From Sabethes cyaneus (Eukaryota; Arthropoda; Insecta; Diptera; Culicidae): a stretch of 64,000 bases of DNA. The DNA lies in contig NC_071353.1 in assembly GCF_943734655.1 (NCBI RefSeq), positions 136,375,907 to 136,439,906 of the forward strand, given 5' to 3'. The notes under the pieces are model-generated. The model had not been told where the DNA came from and searched no databases. It saw only the letters and a list, made by a program, of their open reading frames with translations. Shown in pieces: positions 37,376 through 48,941 of this stretch; within the stretch, counting starts at the first letter, position 1; the number at the start of each line of letters is the position of its first letter. A program made the position numbers and the translations under genes.

Positions 37376-39362
37376 ATGCTTTCTCTAGCGCCTTGTTTAG
37401 GCATAGGCAACTTGTTATTATATTCTGTTAACATTAATTTGTGCAGAAAAGCACATTTATCGATATCACGTTTGGTTTCCAACTACGTTGTACACCACCA
37501 GTACAATATGCACGTCGCATACTTCCGTCAGTTACCCAACGAGGAACAATGTGCGATAACTTTCCATCTGGCCAGCGAAAAGTATAAAATCAATCGCGTA
37601 TTCAACTTTTTCCGGGACGTAACTGAAGATATCGATGCCAGTACCGAACGGATGAGAGCGAACATTGAAAAAGAGACGAAAAAACGAATGGCCAAGAAAA
37701 AGAAAGCAAAACCCGGCCCATCATCAGAACAGACGGCGACATCGGAATCAGCACCGGTACAAGACGAACTCCCCGAGGTAAGTGTACGATTTTTCGACAG
37801 TGACAAAGAGCAAGATGTTAAGGGAATTGCCTTTTCGGAGTTGCTTAATCGCGTACGCGAGGAGAAGAACATTTTGTTGAAAATATTGGACGACGACTTT
37901 CGGATAGATTTCAATTCACCCGCTGTACAGACGGTTAGTTTGCCTCAATCAATTTTGGCCGGATTTTACGTTTATCCGAGCAAACTGGAACTGGTGTTCG
38001 CCGATCGAGCGCTGTCCGAGTTCCGGTGGTTTCGAGGGAAAATGCCCAAATCGAAAAAAGCTCAGCAAATCGAGTGGGTGCAGATTGGAGCTGACTTTTC
38101 TTATTTGGCTGTGCCGGAAGATGTTGGTCATCATTTGAAGTTTATGTGCGTTCCAAAGAACGCACAACAATCAGGCCCCTCATCGGAGATAACATCGGTT
38201 GGTGAGGTTCAGGCTGGTCCTGGACAGTGTCCGTTCGATGTGCGGCATTTGTTCACACAGACGAAACTTTCGAACGAGTACCAGTTTCGAATGGTGACGT
38301 ACAATATTTTGGCTGACCTGTACGCTGATAGCGACTATAGTCGAACGGAACTGTTTGGTTACTGTCCCAATTATGCGTTGCACATCGATTACCGGAAGCA
38401 GCTGTTCATCAAGGAGTTGATGGGATACAATGCCGATATAATTTGCCTGCAAGAAGTTGATAGTAAAATCTTCGATTCGGATTTGCTGCCGGTGCTGAGA
38501 CTAAAATCCTATGACGGACACTTCAAGGCGAAAGGGAAAACTGCTGAAGGCTTAGCAACTTTCTTCGATGCCCGAAGATTTGAGTAAGTTTGCTTTTTTG
38601 ATCATGAAAACTGATTTGAAATTAACAAATTACCGCTTTTCCTTTTGCAGGGTTTTGGAGCAGCAAGGAATCACTATTGGAGAAAATTTGGAAAGCTTGG
38701 AAGCTTTCCAGTTTTTGTGGAACCAAATCAAATCGAACGAAAAGTTAGCTAGCAGAATCAAGGAACGCTCGACCGCCATCCAAGCTACGTTACTTAGGTC
38801 TCGGCAAAATCCCACGAAACATCTACTGGTGGCAAACACCCATTTCTATTTCCATCCTGATGCGGACCACATTCGTCTGTTGCAGGGAGGATTTTCGATG
38901 TTGTACGTTAGAAGTCTGTATGAGCAATTTGTGGAAAAGTTAAAGCTTGAAAGGGAACATTTTGCAATTGTATTTTGCGGAGACTTTAACAGTACACCGG
39001 AATGTGGCATGTATCGGTTAATGACGGAACGCTTCGTCGGTGATGAAATGGCCGACTGGCAGAGCAACGAGGAGGAAGCTGTACGCGGGGTAACACTTTC
39101 GCAACCGTTCCAATTTCAGTCCGCTTGTGGGTGCCCAAAGTATACCAACTTTACGGTAGGCTTTCAGGCATGCATTGATTACATTTATTATCAGTCCGAC
39201 GTTTTGCGTGTAAACGACGTGGTTCCTCTGCCAAGTGAAGAGGAACTGCTAGCGTATGATGCAATCCCGTCGCCTGTTTTTCCGTCCGATCATATCGCCC
39301 TGGTGGCTAGCCTTGAGTGGGCCCACAAGTCGGATGGAAGTAGGACCATCTCGGAGCAATAA
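37376..39362 (+). CDS. PDE12: PDE12-like 2',5'-phosphodiesterase / poly(A) exonuclease, mitochondrial; 2 exons
   Basis: This is a Mg-dependent exonuclease of the endonuclease/exonuclease/phosphatase (EEP) family. PDE12 cleaves 2',5'-oligoadenylate and trims poly(A) from mitochondrial RNAs. Exons are 37376-38583 and 38651-39362, with donor gtaagt and acceptor ttttgcag (67-bp intron). The product is 639 residues, versus about 609 for the human protein. EEP motifs are visible: YNILADLYA near residue 309, LQEVD near 358, CGDFNSTPECG near 512 and the closing SDHIALVASLEW near 615. The preceding N-terminal domain contains a lysine-rich stretch (residues ~100-120). The ATG at 37376 gives a leader with an LCRKAHLSISRLV segment like a mitochondrial presequence. 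An in-frame ATG at 37277 would add 33 residues. AATAAA lies at 39399. Assignment to PDE12, and not CCR4 or angel, rests on the two-domain layout and the TAEGLATFF segment. Confidence 0.93.
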
Positions 39363-39398
39363 ATTTTTGTATGTAATTTAAAACATTAAACGAAGTAA

Positions 39399-39404
39399 AA
39401 TAAA
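39399..39404 (+). terminator. Poly(A) signal for PDE12
   Basis: AATAAA lies 37 bases after the PDE12 stop codon. It is in the 160-bp gap that separates the two convergent genes. Confidence 0.6.
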
Positions 39405-39522
39405 GTTTTAAACAATGTTTAACTCAATTGTTTGCCACGAATCAACCATTATAGAATGATATCATGTGAAAAGTTGTATTTAAAACATAACTTTAATACA
39501 CACACTTACAAACTACTCACCC

Positions 39523-41279
39523 TCATTCCATGTCTACCTGGCTAACGTCGAAATCATCGTCTCCCCACTCGGACGTAGCGACTCTTTTTAAGCTAGGCTT
39601 GTCCACGTTAACTTTGGGCTGTTGAGCAAGCAACAAACTGCCCTTCCCATCGCATTCCTTTGCATCCTTTTCATTCGCTTCCATTAGTTGCCACAATTCA
39701 TCGTCATCGTCAGCATTCAGCGTGGTAGTATCCTGACTTCGGAGGGTGTAATCTTGGCTGCCGCCTTCATTTGCCTGCGAGCGACGCACGCTACCAGGTG
39801 CTGCTTTTACCTTCGGGGCCCGGGCACCCATCGTAATCTGGCTAAACTCGAAATACTGATTCGGGTGTTTGATGCCCTCTTCCAGTTTTGTCTGATGGAT
39901 TATTTCGTAGTACTTCCCGCAAGCTATCTGATAATGGCTCTTGCTAGCGAACCCAACAATCTCCTCAATGTGCACCACGCTTAAGCCGTAGGAGCCAAGC
40001 TTTGTCTTAAGCATAGAAGGCTCCCAGATTTTAAACGGACATCCATGAGTATCCTGAACCCCGACACTTGACGTAATAATCTTCATACAAGAATAGGGCG
40101 TATAGTTAATACGGGAACCTTCTTTACCGTAGTTGTGTCGAACATTATAGGCATATTCTTTCTCATACTTTTCAAGTGGAATCGTGCCACGAGTGCTAAA
40201 CTCCTCCCGGAAAAACTGCAGTGATCCCTCCAGAGTCACACCAATGCCTTTCAAAAATAGACCATACTGCATACGACCGCCATGCTTCAACTTATGCTGG
40301 GCGCGCAGAGTATCGTGACAATATCGCATGCATAGCGGGAACGATTTTTTAGACAGTTGATCCAACGATTCAATCGGAACATCTCCGGCCTTTGATATGG
40401 TATAATCCTTTCCGGTATAGGAAGTATGAAGTCCTTTCAGAAGGGTAGAAAATCTTTCGTCATTCTCCAACTCGGGTAACAACCGAAGGTGGGCCTGCAA
40501 ACCATCCTCCAATAGCTGCTGATGTTTGTTAGCTATGATCGAAATAAAATCACTCGAACAAACGTAAGCGAAACCATCTTTTAGATAACACTTTCGACCG
40601 CGAACCAAGTCCAGTACATCTGTGAAACGAACTTTGTAGAAATCCATAGCTTCAATTTGAACGATACTCTGGTAGACAGTACTGTCATACAATCCGTCCT
40701 TGATTTCATTCTTTTCATCTGACGAAAGTGGGGTATAGTTCATCTCATATTTTTGAACAAAATCCTTTGTATCCTGTGCGGATAAACCGCTAAATTTTAG
40801 CCGAAACAGCTCCATTTCCCTGGCAATAAACCATCTAAAAATACACATTTTTGGTTTAAAAAATATACCACAGATACAAAACTAGCTGCAAACCTGCGTA
40901 ATTCTTCCGACCGGCAGTAGGCGAAGCGCAGAATGAAATGGGACAGATAGTCCTTGCGGCGTGCGGAAATGTCCTGCTCTTTCGAGTGGTTGCCCTGACA
41001 GAGCCGCACGTAATGTTTCAGCCCTTCATGGTTCAGCTCGTTGAAGATGCAATCGCGCCACTCGTCGGACATAAGTTTTAGGTTTTTAGCTGCGGCCTGC
41101 TCCAGGACACGTAACACCTTAAGGCGCTCTAGGGCCAGCGATTCGAACTCCGATATCGTCATGTCGATCATCGGCGGAATAACATACAGTGCGACGTTGT
41201 GCGGAATCAGCCACTCGAGCACCGAGTCCAGACTGAACTGTGCTTCCGGCTTCAGGCGGCTTCGGCGTGAGAATTCCAT
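39523..41279 (-). CDS. Prim2: DNA primase large subunit (PriL/p58); 2 exons
   Basis: This is the regulatory subunit of eukaryotic primase in the pol alpha-primase complex. It starts RNA primers for lagging-strand and origin synthesis in the nucleus. Exons on the minus strand are 41279-40894 and 40834-39523 (59-bp intron), joined within an arginine codon (AG|A) before WFI. The product is 565 residues, versus 509 in human. The four iron-sulfur cluster cysteines are present at C297 (FPLCMRY), C378 (YSCMKI), C394 (HGCPFK) and C434 (IACGKYYEI), with spacing close to human C287/C367/C384/C424. GGRMQYGLFLKGIGVTLE is the primase signature next to the cluster. The last ~100 residues are a low-conservation acidic tail (DDDDELW…WGDDDFD). 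The gene converges on PDE12, and an E2F-type site precedes it. Confidence 0.96.
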
Positions 41280-41371
41280 CGTTTAAATAGTTAACAATTA
41301 AACGGTGACTTTGAAAATAAATGTTTATTCTGAATTTTAAGAAAACTACAAAATTATATTGTTTGCAAGGC

Positions 41372-41383
41372 TTTGGCGCGAAA
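41372..41383. promoter_or_regulatory. E2F/DP-type site upstream of primase
   Basis: TTTGGCGCGAAA contains TTTGGCGC on one strand and TTTCGCGC on the other, both canonical E2F cores. It lies 93 bp upstream of the primase start codon. DNA replication genes of animals, including primase subunits, are classic E2F targets. The functional role is therefore a well-supported inference. Confidence 0.7.
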
Positions 41384-41553
41384 AGGCACTGATGCAACGT
41401 TGTTTTGATTTTGATTTTTGGCTGCGGTCCCAGTCACTAAAAGTACTAAAAACATAGTCTGGCGCAGAGCAGAGCTGCCACAAATACAGATATTTGTGCA
41501 TGCATAAATTTGGGACCCATCAATTATTTCAGTTGCTGTGATTTCTGGCTCTA

Positions 41554-41829
41554 GCGTCCGCCATTATAACATGTAAAAAGCTGGATACCGTTTTCTCCTG
41601 AGTTCTGAGTATCCAGCTTTTTACAAGCGATAATGGCGGACGAGTTCGTAATATTTAAACAGCATTTTTGACATTTCCCTAATACATCGCTCATTTTCTT
41701 TCTGTACATTCCTTCAGTTTTACCGTGAACACGCGGAAACAAGACGTGCGATGTATTAGTGAAATGTCAAAGATGCCGGTCAAATATTACCAACACGTCA
41801 GCCATTCTGGCTCGTAAAAAGCTGGATAT
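41554..41829. mobile_element. Fold-back MITE pair 'GTATCCAGCTTTTTAC'
   Basis: A short hairpin at 41554-41642 has arms GTCCGCCATTATAACATGTA… and GTATCCAGCTTTTTAC…ATAATGGCGGAC. It shares its right arm with a second, longer inverted repeat ending at 41829, which pairs 41609-41690 with the reverse complement of 41745-41829 (GAGCCAGAATGGCTGACGTG-type). A related 345-bp fold-back lies at 44559-44903, and a solo end at about 45675-45705. Confidence 0.7.
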
Positions 41830-41960
41830 CCTAACACAGGACGTGACAAGATCCCTGTCACGACAGCTGTCAGCTGAAGCCGCCTCCGATACAATGAGGT
41901 TTAAAAAGGTGTGGCAGATGAAGACATTTGGTGATATTAGTAGCGAAAAATCAAAAAACG

Positions 41961-42024
41961 ACGTCAAACTACAAAAACAAACCACGTCGAACAATGGGGT
42001 TTGTTTTTGGAGTTTGACGTCACG
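41961..42024. repeat. Short inverted repeat around GACGTCAAACT
   Basis: GACGTCAAACTACAAAAACA at the left pairs with TGTTTTTGGAGTTTGACGTC at the right, across a short loop. Each arm ends in a GACGTC-type core. It may be a tiny MITE. Confidence 0.5.
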
Positions 42025-42753
42025 CTTCATCGTGGTTGGTCGATTTACGATTCCACCCACACCATGATGAAATTTTTTCATTGCACTAACACCACTTAAC
42101 CAACATTCGCACACCTGTATATATCATATTGCCTCCGATAGTGGGGTAATAGAGGTTGACCCTTGGGTTGACCTAGGACAGGATGTGCCATCTGGCTTCT
42201 TACTCTTCTTCTTATTATTACCGCCATCCCGATTGAATATTCTTTGTTACACTCTGCACCACTGTTGCCTGCACATATTATTTCAAGAATAACTTCGTTT
42301 GCCGAACAACGGCTCCCGAATACGCCACAGTTTATGTGACCAAAATCATGTTTAGCATTTCATTTTAAAAATTAAAATTCGTGTACAAACAAAACTTATG
42401 GTGAACCAAGCATAGAACTACAGAATACAAAAGAAATCGAAATTCAGAAATAATAACTTATCGTCGTGTTCTCACTAATGAGTTTCAGCAACACTGAAAG
42501 CGATACCGCGTTATATTTTCCAGTCAACGGTTGCTCGTCGCTTTCAGCCAATCAGAAATTGGGTCAATTGGGTCCTAAAGCCCTATGTCGTTTTTAGCTT
42601 GAATCGATGAGGTAAGGGTTAGGAACACATATTTTGATATTCAATTTTATATTTTTAGGCTATTGCCGTTAAAAACCTTTTTTTTAATTTTGTGAAATTT
42701 TGAACAAAAAATAAACATTTGGGCAACCTTATATAGACAAACTATAGTTGTGC

Positions 42754-43235
42754 CAAGGGGTCGGACACTCAGCACATAGTGCCCCGGCACTGCAGAAATA
42801 TCAAACCAGGGGCTTGCGATGGGTGCCATGTTTTTGTTGCCAACATCTCAGCACATCTCGACAAAGGTTGGCAGCAAATCTACCTGTCAGACGGGCGCTA
42901 TTTCTTGCATTTTTTGAAATAGCGCCCTTCGTTAAGTGGACTGTCAAACACCGTTCGTTAAGATACAGATAGCACCCCGCTGTATCAAACGGCACACCTC
43001 TAAAGCCTTATAAAAATAACATTTATAGGGCTTTACACACCTCCGGTTCAATTTTACATATGAAATGGGAGCACTGCCAGTTGTCAAAATCATCTCGCAC
43101 GGTTGCCAGGTCTATCAGATTTTAACAAATTTAACAAATCTTGCAGTTCGGCACTTTCGGTACAGCACCGGCACAGTTCGGTTCGTTTCAAGTCGCCTAA
43201 CATAAAAACGGCTGTGCCGAGTGTCCGACCCCTTG
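42754..43235. mobile_element. hAT-type MITE (CAAGGGGTCGGACACTC ends)
   Basis: The 482-bp element has ends CAAGGGGTCGGACACTCAGC and GCCGAGTGTCCGACCCCTTG. An exact 8-bp target duplication, AGTTGTGC, flanks it (42746-42753 and 43236-43243). No transposase frame is present. The 8-bp duplication supports the hAT group; P-type and Merlin elements also make 8-bp duplications. Confidence 0.85.
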
Positions 43236-43299
43236 AGTTGTGCATGGTTGTGTCAAGCGGTGTCTAGACAACACGAATTATAAAAAGAAACCATAGTAT

Positions 43300-44295
43300 G
43301 TCTTGAAATGTCACGGAAAACTTTTTGTTTACCTTCACGCTCATGTGATAGTGTCAAAAAGTCAAAAGTTGCAAAGTCAGGAAATGGCTTGGCAATCGCG
43401 ACCTAAAACATTTTCTGAGTTTACAGCTCATTTTCCGGTTCCGGTCATCTCAGTTTAATTAAGGCCTTTGTCAAAATCAGCAATAAGCGTAGTGACTGCA
43501 CTTGGTCACAGCGTGGATGGCTTCAGTTTTCGGATGCAACACCCGCCATCGAGATGCGACCGTGTTTGGTTAGAAACGCACAGAAATTTTTGGTCTGCCG
43601 TTCGCCCTACTGCTGATTCACATCGGAGTAGCAGAACATACCAATCTGATCGATAATACGGTGCCAGTTTCGGTTGGCGTTTTTTTCATGCTGTTCTGCG
43701 GGATCGATTGTACCGAGATTATAGTGTTGGTCATCAGTTTGACACCGTTTAGTCATTCTTAGCGCAAACTAGATTTGGACAAAGTCTAGCACCGTGAATC
43801 GATGGATTGGAATATATTGCCCGAATCAAAACTTTTATCCGATAACTAGTACAAATTTGATGTTCCACTTCCTCACGACCAGCAAAACGCAGACAAGCAC
43901 AAGAGACAACTGCGAAGCTGTAACTGTCAAAACGATCAGCTGCTCTATATGTCAAACCAGAGTTGCCAGTGAGAAAAAGTTATCATTGTTGCCAGAAACG
44001 TGTTATTTTCGTTATGTCAAGGAAGATCTCTAATGTCAAGGGAGAATAAATTACAATATTTTTGTTTTTTAATTTTTTAGTGCTCTGCATCTTTTTAAAA
44101 AAGAAAAAACTATACTCTGGTAGTCATAATGGGAAGCTTTATCGTTCCTTCTAAAAAAATCATCTTTTTATCACAAATTTTAGGACCCAATTTTGGGTCA
44201 ACGCCGCGGTTGACACTTGGCACGTCCTGTCCCAGGTTGACAAGTTTTGAAGCAAAGTTTATACAGGACATCGCTTGTATTTGATGCTGTGTAGT
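43300..44295. other. Intergenic sequence, little recognised
   Basis: No gene was seen. A block near 44200-44250 (AACCTGGGACAGGACGTGCC on the minus strand) resembles 42155-42190 on the plus strand (ACCTAGGACAGGATGTGCCA), so the two could be ends of one old element. Confidence 0.3.
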
Positions 44296-44404
44296 CCCAA
44301 CAAACATTTTGGTTAAATAACAGCTTATCAATCACTTGTTATCCGGTAATTAGCTGTACAATGGTTGAGCAAGCTACTATTCAACAAAAATGTTTGATGT
44401 TGGG
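44296..44404. mobile_element. Short MITE with CCCAACAAACATTTT ends
   Basis: This 109-bp unit starts CCCAACAAACATTTTGGTT and ends AAAAATGTTTGATGTTGGG. The paired ends and small size fit a MITE. The target duplication is uncertain. Confidence 0.6.
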
Positions 44405-44558
44405 GTATGACGACGCAGCGCGTTGATTCCCCTCTTTCGTTTAGCGTAAAAATAGGAGTACATAATGAAAATCAGAATTTTTCCTATCTTCCGTTGTCGA
44501 TTACAAAAAAACGAACGTTTTTCACTATTTACTTACCACATGCAACAAATTTAGTCGA

Positions 44559-44903
44559 GTATCCAGCTTTTTACGCGCTATAATGGAGGACGCTATAAAT
44601 TGTGTTCGTAATATGCGAACAATCTTTTTGACAACTCTGCATACATCAAAACTGGGCACTCTTCTCCTGTACGGCAGTGTTGCTCTTTCTTTCGTTTACG
44701 CAAAAGAAGGAGAGCAATAGTTTTGTTTACATTTCGCACATTTTTGCTCTCCTTCTTTGGCGTAAACGAAAGAAAGAGCACGGTAGGAAAGAGCAAGAGA
44801 AGAGTGCCAGATTTGATGTATGCAGAGTTGTCAAAAAGATTGTTCGCATATCACGAACCCAATTTATAGCGGCCACCATTATAGCGCGTAAAAAGCTGGA
44901 TAC
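44559..44903. mobile_element. 345-bp fold-back element
   Basis: Nearly the whole element is one inverted repeat. GTATCCAGCTTTTTACGCGC…AACAATCTTTTTGACAACTC…TCTTTCTTTCGTTTACGC pairs with GCGTAAACGAAAGAAAGAGC…GAGTTGTCAAAAAGATTGTT…GCGCGTAAAAAGCTGGATAC. The short unpaired centre lies around 44718-44735. It belongs to the same family as 41554-41829. Confidence 0.85.
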
Positions 44904-45096
44904 AACCGTATGATTGCGTAATTCTTACAGCTGCTGTCAAATTTTACATAAAATTAAGTCAGAAAGTCTGGCTCAAACGGCTTCAAGAAAAATGTATGAG
45001 AATGACATTTGTGCCAGGGATGTGGACGTGACACGTTGTATCGCAAAAAGCCAATTTTCTGTCAAAAAAGAGCCAGCTTCTTGGCTTGGGAAGGGG

Positions 45097-45222
45097 AATG
45101 TCGCAAGCGTAAACAAACCGAGTGAGAGTTGATTTTCCTATCCTGGCCCAGCAAAAAATAACTCTCACTCGTTTTGTTTACATTTGCGACATTCGCCCTT
45201 TTGTTAATTCTATCTAGAATTA
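45097..45222. mobile_element. Palindromic MITE 'AAAGGGCGAATGTCGCAA', copy 2
   Basis: GGAATGTCGCAAGCGTAAAC at the left pairs with GTTTACATTTGCGACATTCG at the right. The right end then continues CCCTTTTGTTAATTCTATCT, as in copy 1. The left outer part is missing or diverged. Confidence 0.7.
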
Positions 45223-45260
45223 GAGAATAATGTCAATTAAAAATGCTGTTACGAACACTA

Positions 45261-45439
45261 GAGTGACTATATACAGAGTGGCGACAATGTCAAAATTGGA
45301 ATGATAATTATTTGTCAGTGTCATTCCAATCGAGCAGACGACCTATCCAACGCGTATGCAGGAAAGAGAAAAAAAACATTGGAAAAGCCGCATTGCATAC
45401 ATTTGGGATGACTTGTCGCCACTCTGTATATAGTCACTC
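45261..45439. mobile_element. 179-bp MITE with perfect 26-bp TIRs and TA target
   Basis: GAGTGACTATATACAGAGTG followed by GCGACA at the left is perfectly inverted at the right end. TA flanks both sides (45259-45260 and 45440-45441). The interior is non-coding. It is a Tc1/mariner-type non-autonomous element, and the perfect ends suggest recent movement. Confidence 0.85.
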
Positions 45440-46079
45440 TATATGGACTATGAAGTATTCCACCACGCACACATATAAAGATTTTTTGACATTAGCTGAG
45501 GCCCTCACTGAGGCTGTTTGCAGTAGGAGTAATATCAACAACATCAAATTCCAAACTCCCGGATCCTCTCCTCCACTCTTTGCTCCCCTCTCACTCCTAC
45601 ATAAGCGATCCTCAGCAAATGTCATTCTCGTTGGTGACGAAACCGCAAATTACTTCATGATGAGGTCTGTTGTCATTATGGCTCGTATAAAAAGCTGGCG
45701 TGTGATGTTCATTTTATATAAGCGTCACAAAAGTCAAACTGAAAAATTTTTCTAATGTATTTGTGATGCTCTGCCAGGCGCATTGAGCAGGGTAGCCAGA
45801 ATGTTTTACCAAGAGTATAGTGAAATTAAAAGGAAAATTCGCGATTGATAATTTGCGTAAATTGCGTCATTCGATGCGGTCAAATGGTATTTTGCATATT
45901 ACATCTATCTTGATTATGGCACAAAGATAATTTCGCATGACAAAAGAAACAAATATCCAACTGTATTTGGCGTATTGGTCTGTTTGTGTGACGAAGAATA
46001 AAATGTCTGCATCTATTAATACAAATCGGTTATAGTGGCAACCATGGTTATGATAGATTCGCTGCACCCCGGAATGGAT

Positions 46080-46724
46080 ATCTCAGTTCTCTGTCAGTAC
46101 GAGTAGGAGTAGCACTCCCGTTGCGTTTCGTTGTTGTTTGGTTGTGCGAGTGATGTTTGCGTTGCAAAAAGAGCTAAAAATTTAAAGCCAAATCGGTGAA
46201 CTTTTTACGGCCGCGTCCTTTTTCGTCTTCTGTCCGGCAATAATCGGTGGTAATTCTTTGTTGCTAACAGTTCGGATCGGAAAATTTCGTGAACGTAAAA
46301 TGGCAGTGAATGCTTTGGAAGCAGCAGTGATATTTTGATGAGCAACATTTTATCGATCGATTGTCCACACCGCTCCTGCTGCTGACGCAAATCTGTCAAC
46401 GTACAAACAAGAGCCACACAGAAACGGGAGGGGTCAAGTAGTGAAAATTTTGGATTTATTTGATGTGTTTCCTGAAAATAACATACCAAGGTTGAAGGAT
46501 GCTTCTGTGCAGTCGGTATGCTGAGTTTGTTTTGCTGTGATGATGGTTTAAGCTATACCTAGTGTCCGATCTAAGTAAGAAGGGTGGAGGCAAATTAGTT
46601 ATACAAAGCAGGTTTATGACGAAGAGAGCATAGCGCCTCGGAATAGTAGTTATCGGTTCGCAAATTGGCCATAAGAAAACTAATTATCCACATCCAGACG
46701 TGCAGGTGAATAGATTATAAAACG
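46080..46724 (+). other. Possible non-coding first exon ending at a strong donor
   Basis: Initiator-like TCAGT motifs occur at about 46084 and 46096, and AACG|gtaagt at 46721-46730 is a strong splice donor. No coding frame is open between them. This could be the 5' UTR exon of a gene whose coding part lies to the right, beyond this window. It is weakly supported and could be chance. Confidence 0.18.
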
Positions 46725-48941
46725 GTAAGTCGGCATTTGGTAATCCTAACTAGTTAATAATGCTATAAATATGCTACAGGTGTACGGTTATGTTTAATCT
46801 ACAAGCACATAAAATGTCGAATAACGATACTGTAAGAGTAAACAACACAATTTTAGATTCTTCAGCAGAATCGCTACTCATAAAATATATTTTTCCAGCG
46901 ATATCAAATTTATCGATGGAGGTACAACCATGTTTATAGTACCGGTTTTAAATTCTTGGTACAATATGGTTTCATCCCGTAGTTTATCCCATAAATTCGT
47001 ATTGGATTAGCTTAAGTTGTGAAAATAAACACTATTCGCTCGGTTGGCGGGGGTTCCCTTTGTCTATTCGAATGCGAACGCCCGGTAAAAATACCGAACG
47101 GCTATTTATACAATCGTCTTGTTTAATCACAGTTGTACCTAGTACTTAATGCCACATCTAAATGTACGGGAGCTTACGAGCCTATCCCAGGTAGCTAGAC
47201 AACGTTTCACACTTTTGGCACCGCTTCGGACGGAGGAAATGGTGCAAATCTTACCATGCACCTAGTTTGCGGCGCTCGGGCGGCATCGCAACACCCCACC
47301 CCGTGCGTGTTTGCCAATGGAGCAATCTATTTTTGGGTTCCAATGTTCTCGGCGGCTGGCGAACGCGATCGCTTAAAGATCATTTTCAGCAGACCACACC
47401 TGATTTGTTGGCGAAAGCGAAAGTAATCGGCGCAGCGACGGACAACGACTGTTGTCTGCGCTTATTGTTGGCACTGGACGCGCTATCAGAAAGTCAGTGC
47501 ATAGCATGACGAGCTTAAGCTAACGAAACATCGCGTGATAAACCGGGAGATTATTATTTTATTTTGAAAATTGAACGCAACCGAACGTCCGCCCAGTTTG
47601 CCTGGCTGGCTGGGCAAGGGCCAAAGCTACCCCCCATTCGATCCGTACGAACACCGTCAAGTGGAAGTGTGTTCATCGACCTTTGGTGGTGGTGTTCGCC
47701 GTTTCCTATCTTGCTTCTTCTGCCTTCGACCGGTTCGTTATCGGTGCTGCGATTGCGATGTAACACCGAATTTTGGGAATGGGAAGAGCCGCGTCAGCAG
47801 CGCTTATAATAGTGCGTATAGGAGAAGGAGAAGAATGGCAGAAATGTAAGCCAAAGCCAGTGCAATGATCCGCAAACTGAACTTTAAGCCGCTGAAAACC
47901 TTTCCGAAGTCGAAATTTTCGCTTGCTTTTCGGCATGTGTAGGTATGTGTGGCAGTTAATGCTACTATGAACCTCTATGAACGTAGCTCTGCGAGTTGGT
48001 ATATTTCCATGAACATTAAAAACAATTATCTGCTCAGCTTTGAAATTAATAAAGCGAAATTTCTACTGTAAAACTTTATAATATCGACTGTTTTACAGCA
48101 GGTAGTTTCAATAACTGCAGTTGAATTGCGAAGTGACAACGAAAACATATTTGTAGGTACTTATGAAGTATTATTGGCATTTTTACGTTGCACATTTATT
48201 TCATAACATTCAATAATGACAAGGCCTTTGATAAAATTAATTGGACGGTGTAATTTATCTAATTATTAATCAATAAAAAAATGTACTTTGCAAAGCCTGC
48301 CTTGTTAATGACGTTATGTGGAAAATAAACAAAAATGAAGAGAAACTGACAGCAGGCATTTTATGCCTCCTAATTCTCCCAAACAACTGCAAAGTTGTTA
48401 ATAAAAAACCTGTAGACTAAAAAACTACCTGTTAATGGAACAAATTACGGCACAGTGCAGGATAAAACCCGGACTGTCGGCGTAATGCCGGTCTGTTACC
48501 GAACGTTACAAAACTCGTCCGTAAAGCGATTTCGGTGTATTTTTCTCTCGTTTATGGCTTGATTCAAGGGAGGTGCACCGAATGACGTTTCGTTGTTTTT
48601 TCCCCGTGTCGATAGCGTAATCGTAATATTTTTTTAATGAGGAGAAAATTGATTTTTGACCGATGATAAGCTGCTTAACCGAGTCGATATAATTTGACCG
48701 AAATGTTGTCTTTAAAAATAACGACTAATTGCTTTTTACCCTGTATCCGTATATGTTTAATTGTTTGCTTTGCTGGGTGGATAATCCTCAACTAAGTTAA
48801 TGGTTGTTAAATGTGTGAAATCAAAAATAAAGCTTGCGTGTTGGGTAGCAGGTCCAATAGAGCGAAATAGAAGAAAACATGGCAAAACTTTTCACCGAAT
48901 GATAATATCGCGTGGCACAAGCAAAGCCAACCGACTATTGC
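46725..48941. other. Non-coding stretch, nothing recognised
   Basis: GC-richer pieces at 47250-47480 and 47570-47900 give short open frames on both strands. None resembles a known protein. No repeat ends were found. Confidence 0.35.
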
